Source: Verrucomicrobiota bacterium
GTDB lineage: Bacteria; Verrucomicrobiota; Lentisphaeria; JABSQK01; JAJFLO01
DNA: 33,102 bases
Reading direction: 5' to 3'
NCBI GenBank assembly: GCA_021772615.1
Contig: JAJFLQ010000095.1
Span: 1-33,102, forward strand
Shown: piece by piece, positions 9,905-17,590 of the stretch
Layout of the letters: every line of letters starts with the position of its first letter
How positions within the stretch are numbered: position 1 is the stretch's first letter
Notes under the pieces: model-generated
Told to the model about the DNA's origin: nothing
The model's database searches: none
What the model saw: the letters and a program-made list of their open reading frames with translations, nothing else
Program-made: the position numbers and the translations under genes

Positions 9905-12900
9905 ATGATTTCCAGATTACTGAAATGTACCGCCATTTTCACCGCAGCCCATCTCGTTCTTGCCTTCACCGCAATTGCAGATGTGCCGCGCGAATTCACC
10001 TACCAGGGCCAACTGCGCGACGCCGGTGATCAGCCGCTCATCGGGCCGGTAGCCTTGCGAATCACGCTCTTCGATGCCGACACCGGCGGTGCGACGCTTT
10101 TCGACGAAGAACACGACGCCGTGTCCCTCACCAACGGCGTCTATACCATCCAGATCGGCGCCGGCGACGTCCCCGGTACGAACGATCCCTCCGGCGGCAT
10201 CCCCGATGCCGCTGCACTGGCCACAGATGTCTGGCTCGAGGTCAGCGTCGACGGCGTCGTACTCAGCCCGCGCAAGCAACTCGGCTCGGTCATGTTTGCG
10301 ATAAAATCGCGTTTTGCTGAGGAGTTGTTGAACCCGTCGACTGGCGACTCGGTTATCCACGTCAACGCCGTGGGTAATGTCGGTATCGGTACGGCGACTC
10401 CCAATGCCAAACTCGAGATTTCCGTCCCAGAAGACACCGAAGCGATCCGGATCACAGACGAGACCAACACCGATTCCGTCGGCATCTACACCGGTTTGGG
10501 CTCACCGGAGGGCGTTGTCACCGCTCAGCTCGGTTCTCTCTATCTCGACAATGAATCTGGTAAACTCTTCAATAAAACCTCGGGCGACGACACCAACACC
10601 GGCTGGTCGGAGTTTGTTGCCACCAGTTCCACGGCGCACATGGCGAAGATGACCAGAGATGCGGTACAAAGTATTCCAAGTGGTACGTTTAAGATTGAAT
10701 TCGACAACGAGGAATTTGATATCGGTGATATCGCCGATGCCGGAAGCATCGACGGTTTTACGATTGAATCGTCAGGAAAGTACTTGGTGACAGCGAGTTG
10801 GGGCGGTATTCCCATAGCCGTTGACGGCATACTTGACGCAAATATTTATGTGAATGGAATTCAGATCCGCAATGCAAGAAATCGCACCTCGGCAGCGGCT
10901 CATATTACCACCGAAATCGTCGATATACTGGACTTGGCAGCGGGCGACTTGATCGAGATGTATGTCGGTCACAACTTTGGTACACCGCAGGATACGAGAA
11001 CCGAAGTCCCTTTTAAGCCTGCCATGTCCGTCGTCCAGCTTGATGCTCACGGCGGTGCGTTGTGGTCTACAAACGGTAGCGGCATCAACTATACCAGCGG
11101 CAATGTGGGAATAGGTACGACAGCGCCAAATCACAAGCTCGAAGTCGCTGGCAATATTGAGGCCTCTTCCATCACCATTGGTGGCGTGCCCGTGGGGACG
11201 TCATCTGATACCTTCTGGGCAAACAACGCCGGGAATATTTCCTACAGCGGTGGCAACGTCGGAATAGGAACGCCAAGTCCTGGATTTCCACTTGACGTGG
11301 CTGGGATAACTCGAACGGAAGCAATATTTTTGCGCCCGTCTACCCCGACAGCTGGAATTGAAAATTTTGCGATTAGCGGGAATGAGGGTGGCTTATTTAG
11401 CGTGGGGATATTAGACGATACGCCAAAATGGAGAAGTCATATCATTTTTGACTCAAATGGATTCAATTTCGTAGTTGGGAACGTCGGCGTGCACAATACG
11501 AATCCGCAATTCAACCTGGATGTCAACGGTTCATTAAATGCCACTACAATTTTCTTGAACAACTCTGAAATCACACCGACTCCGGGCACTTCCGTGTGGT
11601 CCGAGGGAGGAGGTAGCGTCTGGCGGGCAGGCGGACATGTGGGCGTTGGGACGGCGAATCCAACTGCTACTTTTCAAATCGATGATCAAGGTTTAATCCA
11701 GGATACCGGCTCTGGAGCCACCACAGGACTAAAGCTTCAGTCCCAAGTTGCGGACTCGCGATCATTATTAATAATTTCACCGAATGGGACAAGTCGGCTT
11801 GCTGACATATGGCAATATAATACATCAGACACAAATACTAATTACGAACGATTGGCTAAGGGGTACAATGGAGGAACGGAGCACTGGTATATTTCATCAG
11901 ACGCCGCAGGAACAGGCGTCCGACGTTCAATAATTCTCGATGCTGAAAACGGACAGTCCAATAGGAACCAGCTAGTCGTCGCAACTGATGGAAACGTCGG
12001 TATCGGAACGACCAGCCCCACACACAAGCTGGAAGTCAACGGCAATATCGATGCCCAATCTATCACCATCGGCGGTGTACCCGTCGGCACGTCCACTGAC
12101 ACCTTCTGGTCGAATAATGCCGGGGATATTTCGTACAGTGGTGGGAATGTGGGGATCGGGACAGCAACGCCGAACGCCGAACTTGAGGTTGTTGGTGATA
12201 CTGCATTCGCAAACATCCGCGTCCGTTCCACACTCACTACAGATGCGGCTGGCATTCGCCTGGAGAACAATGATAACAGCGGGAATGGCTGGATTTACGT
12301 GTTCAATTCCGATCACGGCAGTGATGCCGGCAACATTGGTATCGGAACGAGCGCGCCGAATGACCTATTGCTCTATACGGACAATATCAAGCGGATGGTC
12401 GTGGACGAGATCGGCAATGTTGGCATCGGCACGACGGAACCAGAGGCTCGTCTGGACCTGGGCTCCCAAACACCGGGTGAAGACTCGCCGTTCACGTATT
12501 TTCTCGCAGAGAATCCCCATTCCGATTGGCCGGTAAGCCTGGGTACGGCCTACAATGGCACTGAAGCTGATCAATATTTGTTTCTGAACGGTCGATTTGA
12601 CGGCGGTACAAAGTCTAATCCAACGGTCTTCGGGTCGAACTCGGGAGGAGTGTTTTTTAGACATAACGGCGAGCAGCCTCGCCTGGATATCGGAACATTT
12701 GGAGTCGGTTCCGGGCAATCCCTGAATACGCGGATGACTATAGCTGGAGACGGCAATATTGGAATTGGCACCACAAATCCGACGAAAGAGCTTCATATCC
12801 ACGACAGCTCGGATGCTGATGATGTCGCCGATCTCGTATTTACGAACAATGTAAGCGGTGATGCGCTGAATGCGGGAGGCGTGATTCAGTTCGCATCGGA

Positions 12901-13351
12901 TGAGGGGCTTTTCTTCTGGAATCGCGAGAATGCATATTTGTCACTCGGCACCGACAACGTGGAACGCATGCGTATCCGAAGTGACGGCAACGTCGGAATC
13001 GGTACCACCGATCCTCAAGGTAAGCTTGATGTCGATGGCGCGATTTTTCAGCGGGGGAGTCAGTTGCACGCGGATTATGTGTTCGAAGAGGATTACGACC
13101 TGGAGTCGATCGAGGAGCATGCGGCGTTCATGTGGTCGAACAAGCACCTGACTGCGATCCCGAAGGCACAAAAAGATGCGAACGGCCAGGAAGTCGTCGA
13201 GGTTGGTGCCCACCGTAAAGGCATCGTCGAGGAGCTGGAAAAGGCGCACATTTACATCGAGCAGCTGCACAAACGCCTCGCGGATCAGGCAGACGAGAAC
13301 GATGCGTTGAAACAAGAAATTGAGCGAATCAAGGAAGCAATCGGACTATAA
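9905..13351 (+). CDS. Secreted GIGT-repeat protein with C1q-like domain and S74-like coiled-coil tail
   Basis: 1148 residues. A signal peptide of about 25 residues (MISRLLK, then a hydrophobic run to 'TAIADV') is followed by the 'FTYQGQL' domain often found at the N-terminus of secreted GIGT-repeat proteins. Residues about 240-380 read as a C1q/TNF-like jelly roll ('GKYLVTASW', 'ANIYVNG', 'LAAGDLIEMYVG'). Through the rest run about 11 copies of 'GNVGIGTxxPxxKLEV', as in phage tail-fibre-like and intramolecular-chaperone proteins. The C-terminal 100 residues include 'VGAHRKGIVEELEKAH' and a coiled coil ending 'IERIKEAIGL', probably a trimerisation or S74-type chaperone-like tail. No catalytic Ser-Lys pair was identified, so self-cleavage is not claimed. 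The likely role is an exported fibrous surface protein. Confidence 0.85.
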   Translation: MISRLLKCTAIFTAAHLVLAFTAIADVPREFTYQGQLRDAGDQPLIGPVALRITLFDADTGGATLFDEEHDAVSLTNGVYTIQIGAGDVPGTNDPSGGIPDAAALATDVWLEVSVDGVVLSPRKQLGSVMFAIKSRFAEELLNPSTGDSVIHVNAVGNVGIGTATPNAKLEISVPEDTEAIRITDETNTDSVGIYTGLGSPEGVVTAQLGSLYLDNESGKLFNKTSGDDTNTGWSEFVATSSTAHMAKMTRDAVQSIPSGTFKIEFDNEEFDIGDIADAGSIDGFTIESSGKYLVTASWGGIPIAVDGILDANIYVNGIQIRNARNRTSAAAHITTEIVDILDLAAGDLIEMYVGHNFGTPQDTRTEVPFKPAMSVVQLDAHGGALWSTNGSGINYTSGNVGIGTTAPNHKLEVAGNIEASSITIGGVPVGTSSDTFWANNAGNISYSGGNVGIGTPSPGFPLDVAGITRTEAIFLRPSTPTAGIENFAISGNEGGLFSVGILDDTPKWRSHIIFDSNGFNFVVGNVGVHNTNPQFNLDVNGSLNATTIFLNNSEITPTPGTSVWSEGGGSVWRAGGHVGVGTANPTATFQIDDQGLIQDTGSGATTGLKLQSQVADSRSLLIISPNGTSRLADIWQYNTSDTNTNYERLAKGYNGGTEHWYISSDAAGTGVRRSIILDAENGQSNRNQLVVATDGNVGIGTTSPTHKLEVNGNIDAQSITIGGVPVGTSTDTFWSNNAGDISYSGGNVGIGTATPNAELEVVGDTAFANIRVRSTLTTDAAGIRLENNDNSGNGWIYVFNSDHGSDAGNIGIGTSAPNDLLLYTDNIKRMVVDEIGNVGIGTTEPEARLDLGSQTPGEDSPFTYFLAENPHSDWPVSLGTAYNGTEADQYLFLNGRFDGGTKSNPTVFGSNSGGVFFRHNGEQPRLDIGTFGVGSGQSLNTRMTIAGDGNIGIGTTNPTKELHIHDSSDADDVADLVFTNNVSGDALNAGGVIQFASDEGLFFWNRENAYLSLGTDNVERMRIRSDGNVGIGTTDPQGKLDVDGAIFQRGSQLHADYVFEEDYDLESIEEHAAFMWSNKHLTAIPKAQKDANGQEVVEVGAHRKGIVEELEKAHIYIEQLHKRLADQADENDALKQEIERIKEAIGL

Positions 13352-13361
13352 AAACGAAGTT

Positions 13362-13647
13362 GTCGCGCAGAGGCGCAGAGCCGCAGAGGGAAATAAAAAA
13401 TGAATTCTATCCGTGACGAATTACCTCAGTGTGGCTGAGAGAAGACAATGAAAATTAGTTACTTTTATCCTTTTTCGTACTGGGTATTTCTCTGCGGCTC
13501 AGCGCCTCTGCGCGAGAGCCCAATCGTCCGTGTAGAAGAGAACTAACCGTTGCGGATTTTGTCCTCGCGCAGAGCCGCAGGGAAAAGACCAGAAAAGAAC
13601 ATAATTTTACACCGAACTGGGGAGTTCTCAGCGTCTCTGCGAGAGGA
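13362..13647. repeat. Family A inverted repeats between the GIGT gene and the nucleotidyltransferase gene
   Basis: A single right arm ('CGCGCAGAGGCGCAGAG') lies at 13362-13391, 11 bases after the stop codon. A full family A unit follows at 13487-13588, then a single left arm at 13624-13645. No ORF or promoter stands out in the remaining bases. Confidence 0.75.
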
Positions 13648-13704
13648 CCTTTCGGCCGTGTAGAGAAACAGGTGGGCGCGCGACGACGCGACGATAGTGA
13701 ATGA

Positions 13705-14178
13705 ATGGCAATTGATTTAATCACTGAGTTGGAAAATATCCTGGAAGCACTGGCCCGGCGCACATGCGATTACGCCGTGTGCGGCGGGATTGCCGTCAAT
13801 ATTTATGGGCACGCCCGTACAACCCGGGACATCGATGTGCTGGTCCTGGAGGATGATCTGGAGCAGATTCAGGCATGCCTGCTGGATATCGGGTACACGT
13901 TCAAGGCCGGACCGATTCCGTTTCAGACCGGGACGGAGCAGGAGCGTGTGCTGTACCGCGTGACCAAGGTCGAGGGGCCGGATATGCTGACGATTGATCT
14001 CTTGCTTGTGACACCGGCGTTGCGTGCCGTCTGGGACGGTCGCACGGTCTATAACTGGAACGGCAGGACACTGTCCGTCGTGTCGCTCGAGGGCCTGGCG
14101 ACAATGAAGAAAATGGCGGGGCGCCATCAGGATCTGGCCGACTTAGAGAACCTGGGATTGAATACAGATGAAAACTGA
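13705..14178 (+). CDS. Nucleotidyltransferase-fold protein (AbiEii/MNT-like)
   Basis: 157 residues. The motif 'VCGGIAVNIYGHARTTRDID' (residues 25-44) carries the GG..RxTxDxD signature of nucleotidyltransferases, with Asp42 and Asp44 as likely metal ligands. A later acidic strand, 'DMLTIDLLLV', could supply the third. Small proteins of this type occur with short partners and are related to AbiEii or MNT toxins/antitoxins that transfer nucleotides to tRNA or protein. The exact activity here is unknown. The stop overlaps the next ORF (ATG at 14168), so the two are coupled. The out-of-frame ATG at 13701 was rejected because it meets a stop after four codons. Confidence 0.78.
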   Translation: MAIDLITELENILEALARRTCDYAVCGGIAVNIYGHARTTRDIDVLVLEDDLEQIQACLLDIGYTFKAGPIPFQTGTEQERVLYRVTKVEGPDMLTIDLLLVTPALRAVWDGRTVYNWNGRTLSVVSLEGLATMKKMAGRHQDLADLENLGLNTDEN

Positions 14179-14347
14179 TAACGCCGTGGCGAAAGAAACA
14201 GCGCAGCCAGAACTCACATCCGAGTTGATTTCGCAGCGTCTGTCGGGACTTCAGCAACTGCACGGCCTTAGTATGTCGTTGTTGACCGCCCGCCCGGTCA
14301 ATGTGGAAAAGGCTGGATCTCGCGCAGAGGCGCAGGGAAAAGAATAA
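14168..14347 (+). CDS. Small partner of the nucleotidyltransferase, C-terminus supplied by a repeat
   Basis: A 59-residue ORF starting inside the end of the nucleotidyltransferase gene (11-bp overlap). It contains an amphipathic stretch, 'LISQRLSGLQQLHGLSMSLL', typical of small helical partners. The last nine residues, 'SRAEAQGKE', and the TAA are encoded by the right arm of a family A repeat, so the original C-terminus may have been lost or replaced. No known domain is recognised. The overlap and the conserved-looking helix support it being a real gene, while the repeat-derived end suggests it may be altered. Confidence 0.55.
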   Translation: MKTDNAVAKETAQPELTSELISQRLSGLQQLHGLSMSLLTARPVNVEKAGSRAEAQGKE

Positions 14348-14555
14348 GAATCGAGGATTTTAGTCCTTTGTGTCTTTGTGCCTTGGTCGAGACTTAACTA
14401 ACCGTTCCAGAAAGTAGAAGGATGTCGCACAAAGCCACGAAGCCACGAAGGGCATAGAACAACATTATCCACCGTACCGGGTAGTTCTTTGCGCCGGAGC
14501 CTGTCACCGACGTAGCCTCGGCGAAGGCGGGGACTCTGCGCGAAAACCCGTTCGG
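14319..14555. repeat. Family A arm, family B unit and a nested insertion
   Basis: A family A right arm at 14319-14345 is followed by a complete family B unit at 14363-14450 and a family A left arm from about 14480. That arm is interrupted by roughly 35 bp containing 'GACGTAGCCTCGGCGAAGG', before resuming 'ACTCTGCGCGAAAA'. No gene is seen between 14348 and 14638. Confidence 0.65.
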
Positions 14556-14638
14556 CTACCCAAGAACGTGGTTGGGTGAAGTCGTAGCTATAACGGCAAT
14601 ATGCGGCTATTTTGTAGGCATGAGAATTGGAGATTGAA

Positions 14639-14917
14639 ATGATCAAGGCGGGTGTGAGGGATCTGAAGGATAATTTGAGCCGGTATTTAACGTCGGTGAA
14701 GAATGGCGACCGCATTGTGGTGACCGAGCACGGGCGACCGATTGCGAGAATCGTTCCGGTCGACCGCAAGTCTGCGTCGTTGGAGGAACAGCTCGCGCCG
14801 ATGGTGGCCGACGGCACGATTCGGCCACCGGTAAAGGCGTTGCGCAAGATGTCGCTGCCGACAGTCACGCTGGATGGAGCGCTCCTGTCTGAGACGGTGA
14901 TTCGGGATCGGCGGTGA
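14639..14917 (+). CDS. Phd/YefM-type antitoxin
   Basis: 92 residues. 'MIKAGVRDLKDNLSRYLTSV' and 'NGDRIVVTEHGRPIARIVPV' are the hallmark N-terminal DNA-binding and dimerisation region of Phd/YefM antitoxins. The C-terminal part is the presumed toxin-binding tail. The ATG at 14639 was chosen over an in-frame TTG at 14627 because GGAG (14629-14632) lies six bases before it. Its TGA overlaps the toxin ATG by one base (TGATG at 14915-14919). The gene looks intact although its toxin is broken, so it may now be a solitary repressor or an antidote. Confidence 0.85.
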   Translation: MIKAGVRDLKDNLSRYLTSVKNGDRIVVTEHGRPIARIVPVDRKSASLEEQLAPMVADGTIRPPVKALRKMSLPTVTLDGALLSETVIRDRR

Positions 14918-15330
14918 TGCTGTATCTGGATACCAGCGCGCTAGTCAAAGGCTACGTACGTGAGCCCGGTTCGGGCCGACTGGTAGGTGCGATGCAGGCG
15001 GCAGAGGTTGCCGCGATATCCGTCGTCGGATATGGGGAGTTAATGGCTGCGCTGCATAGAAAACACAGGGAAGGGACCCTTAACGAAGAGCAATTGGCGG
15101 GGCTAATCGAAGTTTTTCGGTCGGACTGGGAGTCATTCACGGTCGTGGACATTAGCGCTCGGATCCTGGCACAGGTTGACCGGCTATTGCCCGAGTATGC
15201 GTTACGCGGTGGCGGTGAACCAAGGAAAAGCGCAAAGATTGAACGACGACCGGAATTCACGAAACAGTTGGAGTTCACAGCCACCGCATGCGGGACTGTG
15301 GCTTTTTCCGCGAGACACAACGGAACGTAA
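14917..15330 (+). pseudogene. VapC toxin truncated by a dispersed repeat
   Basis: The first 97 or so residues are a good PIN domain ('MLYLDTSALVKGYVREPGSG', Asp5; 'GYGELMAAL', Glu41; 'LLPEYALRG'). From about 15206 the frame runs into repeat DNA that recurs at 17963-18060, giving an unrelated tail ('GGEPRKSAKIERRPEF...') until the stop at 15330. Intact relatives continue after 'LRG' with a 'DAxHLA' segment carrying the third acidic residue and then a fourth. Both are missing. The open frame is still 137 codons long and could be translated, but catalysis is unlikely. It is coupled to the intact Phd-type antitoxin upstream. Confidence 0.8.
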
Positions 15331-15521
15331 AAAGCCACAGCTAACGAAAAGCGCAAGGATTCAAAGACACGGAGGACATCAAAGGTTACCGCGGACCATG
15401 TCATTCATTGCGCCGGGGCCTTCCGCGAATATCACCGTGCCACTTACGTTCCATGGAGGGACGCAGTCCTCTGCGTCCGAAACCCGGCGTAACGTGCGGT
15501 CGTCGAGGCCGCCGACCCGCC
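15206..15521. repeat. Composite dispersed repeat, copy 1
   Basis: Segments in order: 'GCGGTGGCGGTGAAC' (15206); 'CGGAATTCACGAAACAG' (15251); a GCATGC-centred inverted motif (about 15280-15302); 'GAGACACAACGGAACG' (15312); 'AACGAAAAGCGCAAGGAT'; 'CGGACCATGTC'; and a family C element at 15455-15521. In that last part GGAGGG leads into the hairpin GGACGCAG-TCCT-CTGCGTCC (15459-15478). The same order, with different losses, is seen at 15839-16053 and 17948-18243. Confidence 0.75.
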
Positions 15522-15560
15522 ACGAAACATTGCGCACGGATGTCGGGCACAGCAAAGTAG

Positions 15561-15839
15561 CATAGCCATCCTGGCTGTGTAGAGGTGCTAACCGTTAGGA
15601 ATTGGTTCTCGCGCAGAGACGCTGAGGCGCAGAGAAAAGTTAGGAATAGAATTCTGGCACAATTAAATCTGTAAACTCCAACGAAGGACGCGAGACCGCG
15701 AAGAGATCATGAAATGTTGACGTTTTGTTTCATATCGTGTCTTTCTCTGCGCCTCTGCGTCTCTGCGTCTCTGCGCGAGACCCCTTTCTAACCGTTGCGT
15801 ATTTGATCTCGCGCAGAGGCGCTGAGGCGCAGAGAAAAG
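15561..15839. repeat. Family A repeats and short hairpin in a gene-free stretch
   Basis: Contains the short hairpin CATAGCCAT-CCTGGCTGTG (15561-15582, again near 18329), a family A right arm at 15607-15639 and a full family A unit at 15742-15839. The bases between (15640-15741) show nothing recognisable. Confidence 0.7.
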
Positions 15840-16053
15840 GAAAACGGACACAGCTGAAGCGGTGAACGCCAACGAAAAGCGCAAGGATACAAAGACACGG
15901 AACACATAAAGAGTCACAGCGGACCATGTCGATCATTTTGCTGGGGTCCGCGGCGAATATCACTGTGCCACTGATGAGGTGGAGGGACGCAGTCCTCTGC
16001 GTCCGAAACCCGGCGTAACGTGCGGTCACAGGGGGCTGCGACCCTCCAAAAAG
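15839..16053. repeat. Composite dispersed repeat, copy 2
   Basis: Begins with 'GAAAACGGACACAGCTGAAG' and 'AACGAAAAGCGCAAGGAT', continues with 'GTCACAGCGGACCATGTC' and 'GCGAATATCACTGTGCCACT', and ends in a complete family C element (15981-16053: GGAGGG, the GGACGCAG hairpin, then CCCTCC-AAAAAG). It lacks the GCATGC palindrome present in the other copies. A short piece of its start also lies at 8469-8503, between the first giant gene and the PIN toxin. Confidence 0.75.
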
Positions 16054-16092
16054 ATTAAAAATGTTATTTTAGTACTTTTTTCCGATACGTGT

Positions 16093-16197
16093 CTTTCTCC
16101 GCGCCTCTGCGTCTCTGCGCGAGAATAATTCGTCCGTGTAGAAGTGCTGAAGCGTAGCGTATTTGACCTCGCGCGGAGTCGCTGAGTCGCAGAGTAA
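16093..16197. repeat. Family A inverted-repeat unit
   Basis: Left arm 16093-16123 and right arm 16168-16197, separated by the family's usual spacer ('CGTCCGTGTAGAAG', 'AGCGTAGCGTATTTGA'). It lies just upstream of the truncated PIN pseudogene and may mark the recombination that removed its 5' end. Confidence 0.75.
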
Positions 16198-16268
16198 AAA
16201 CAACTGTGTGGTAAGTGGCTCGGAGTCCTCGGACGACGGCGGATCGTGTGGTAAGGAGATCGAAATAG

Positions 16269-16607
16269 TCTCATGAAGAAATTCTCCGGGCACCTAACTT
16301 CGTGATTGAAAAATATCACGAATTGATCGGGTACACAGACAGTGACCCGTTGGCCGTTGATCAGGAGTCACTCGAATTAGCCGGGCTCTATATTTCCAGG
16401 AAAATCCTGCCGAATAAGTTTCGGCAAGATGCCGTTCATATTGCGATTGCAACGGTATTCAGTGTGGATTTGCTCGTGAGTTGGAATTTCAGGCATATCG
16501 TTCATTTCAATAAGATTTGGCGATTCAACGCCGTGAATAAGGAGATGGGGTATAAGCAATTGGAGATCCGATCTCCGATGGAGGTGTGTTCTAATGAAGA
16601 AGAATGA
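16269..16607 (+). pseudogene. 5'-truncated PIN-domain toxin remnant
   Basis: An open frame after a TAG at 16266-16268 reads 'SHEEILRAPNFVIEKYHEL', then 'RQDAVHIAIATVFSVDLLVS', then 'WNFRHIVHFNKIWRFNAVN' and 'GYKQLEIRSP'. This is the C-terminal two thirds of a PIN toxin subfamily whose members normally begin about 50-60 residues earlier with a D-containing strand. The usual N-terminal Asp and Glu are absent. Upstream, 'EIV' codons in another frame suggest the missing part is degraded as well as cut off. The only available starts (such as GTG 16302) would give a non-catalytic fragment. It overlaps the next small ORF by 14 bases, as intact pairs do. Confidence 0.72.
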
Positions 16608-16776
16608 GATCAATTGTATTGATTTGGTTAGAGAGATTCGAGAGCGGAATTCGGAGCGGGTCAAGAGCAGTAGGCCGGACGAGGTTGCACGATATTACGG
16701 TGACGCCAGCCGGGAATTACGAAAAAAACATCGGGTGTGCAAAGCGCGATCTAACCATTGTGGAATCCGGCACTGA
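16594..16776 (+). CDS. Small partner (probable antitoxin) of the PIN remnant
   Basis: 60 residues: 'MKKNEINCIDLVREIRERN' followed by 'PDEVARYYGDASRELRKK'. Small proteins of this shape (MKKxExxCxxxxREIxE... then an E-rich helix) regularly follow PIN toxins of the subfamily at 16269-16607 and are presumed antitoxins. GGAGG at 16580-16584 precedes the ATG by nine bases. The last dozen or so residues look atypical, so the end may be altered. With its toxin truncated, it is probably decaying. Confidence 0.55.
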   Translation: MKKNEINCIDLVREIRERNSERVKSSRPDEVARYYGDASRELRKKHRVCKARSNHCGIRH

Positions 16777-16856
16777 CTACAACGGCGACGGGTTGTAGGT
16801 CCGTATGTAAGCAGGAGGCCACCGGGCTTCATCGATTTCATGCCGGCGGTTTAGGA

Positions 16857-16910
16857 GACAATACGCTGAAAAATGAAATCGAGCAGATCAAGGAAGCGAT
16901 AGGGTTATAA
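16857..16910 (+). pseudogene. 3'-end relic of a GIGT-repeat protein gene
   Basis: Reads 'DNTLKNEIEQIKEAIGL' plus stop. This matches the last 17 residues of the 1148-residue protein ('DALKQEIERIKEAIGL') in both sequence and position before the stop. Like that gene it is followed within about ten bases by a family A right-arm sequence. The rest of the paralogue is not visible upstream. It marks a deletion or duplication between related loci. Confidence 0.65.
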
Positions 16911-16918
16911 AGAATTGG

Positions 16919-17115
16919 TTTTCGCGCAGATCGCGTGACCACGTTGCGGTACGCGACACGTGGGACGCAAAGCCGCAGAGAAAAGATAAAGAAATATAAA
17001 GTTTAGTCTGACACCGTTCTGTGTCTTTCTCTGCGCCCCAGCGTCTCTGCGCGAGATTAATTCGTCCGTATAGAAAGAAGCCGTGCCGTTGCGTATTTGT
17101 TCTCTGCGCGAGATT
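16919..17115. repeat. Family A arms, one interrupted by a nested inverted sequence
   Basis: A right arm starting 'TTTCGCGCAGA' (16919) is split by about 35 bp containing CCACGT...ACGTGG before resuming 'GCAAAGCCGCAGAGAAAAG'. A left arm lies at 17026-17056 and a second left-arm-like fragment at 17100-17115. No gene lies between 16911 and 17149. Confidence 0.65.
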
Positions 17116-17149
17116 AGAATGCGCTTTTCCCGACGTAGCAGGTGGAGGG

Positions 17150-17590
17150 TTAATTAGCAGGATCGATGATTTGGATGGAGTTGTCAGGCAGGAGCTTCAG
17201 GAAGTCTCGAGGATTGAGCGTCAGGAGGCTATCCACGGCTGCCTTTTCGGCACATTTCACGATTATCGCGTCGTAGGTCGTTCCGCCGGTGACACCGGTG
17301 GTCGCCAGTTGCGTGATCAGGTCGATCGTGTCGGCGGCGGTCAATGCGACGACCGTCGCGCGATTGGCAACATTGTGTGCGATCATCCGGGCGGCCTGTT
17401 CGGGGCCGATGCGTGGAACAAACGGCGCTCGGGTGAGAACACTGTACAACTCAAGGAGTGTGTGGGAAGATACAAAAAAATCGATTTCGCCGCTTGTTGC
17501 TCGCTTTAACCACGCGACGGCGGACGCGTGTTGCGGATGTTGTTGGACGAAGGACGCGACGAGGACAGACGTGTCGAACAACACCTTCAT
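17150..17590 (-). CDS. PIN-domain ribonuclease toxin (VapC family), intact
   Basis: 146 residues starting 'MKVLFDTSVLVASFVQQH'. PIN acidic positions: Asp6, Glu47 in 'TLLELYS', Asp107 in 'TTYDAIIVKCAE', and the fourth position in 'TLNPRDF' (Asn126 or Asp129). The start at 17590 was chosen because the upstream extension to 17668 reads through antitoxin codons in the wrong frame, and because the ATG overlaps the antitoxin stop (ATGA). Predicted Mg2+-dependent endoribonuclease; target unknown. It is the second gene of a minus-strand pair and the only complete toxin inside the 13-18.5 kb island. Confidence 0.87.
   Translation of the reverse strand: MKVLFDTSVLVASFVQQHPQHASAVAWLKRATSGEIDFFVSSHTLLELYSVLTRAPFVPRIGPEQAARMIAHNVANRATVVALTAADTIDLITQLATTGVTGGTTYDAIIVKCAEKAAVDSLLTLNPRDFLKLLPDNSIQIIDPAN

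Noticed and set aside
15176..15565. 129-codon plus-strand frame
   Set aside because: Composed almost entirely of dispersed repeat sequence; no domain or ribosome binding site.
16302..16607. PIN ORF from GTG 16302 as an intact gene
   Set aside because: It lacks the N-terminal strand with the first catalytic Asp and Glu; homologous codons continue upstream of the GTG to a stop.
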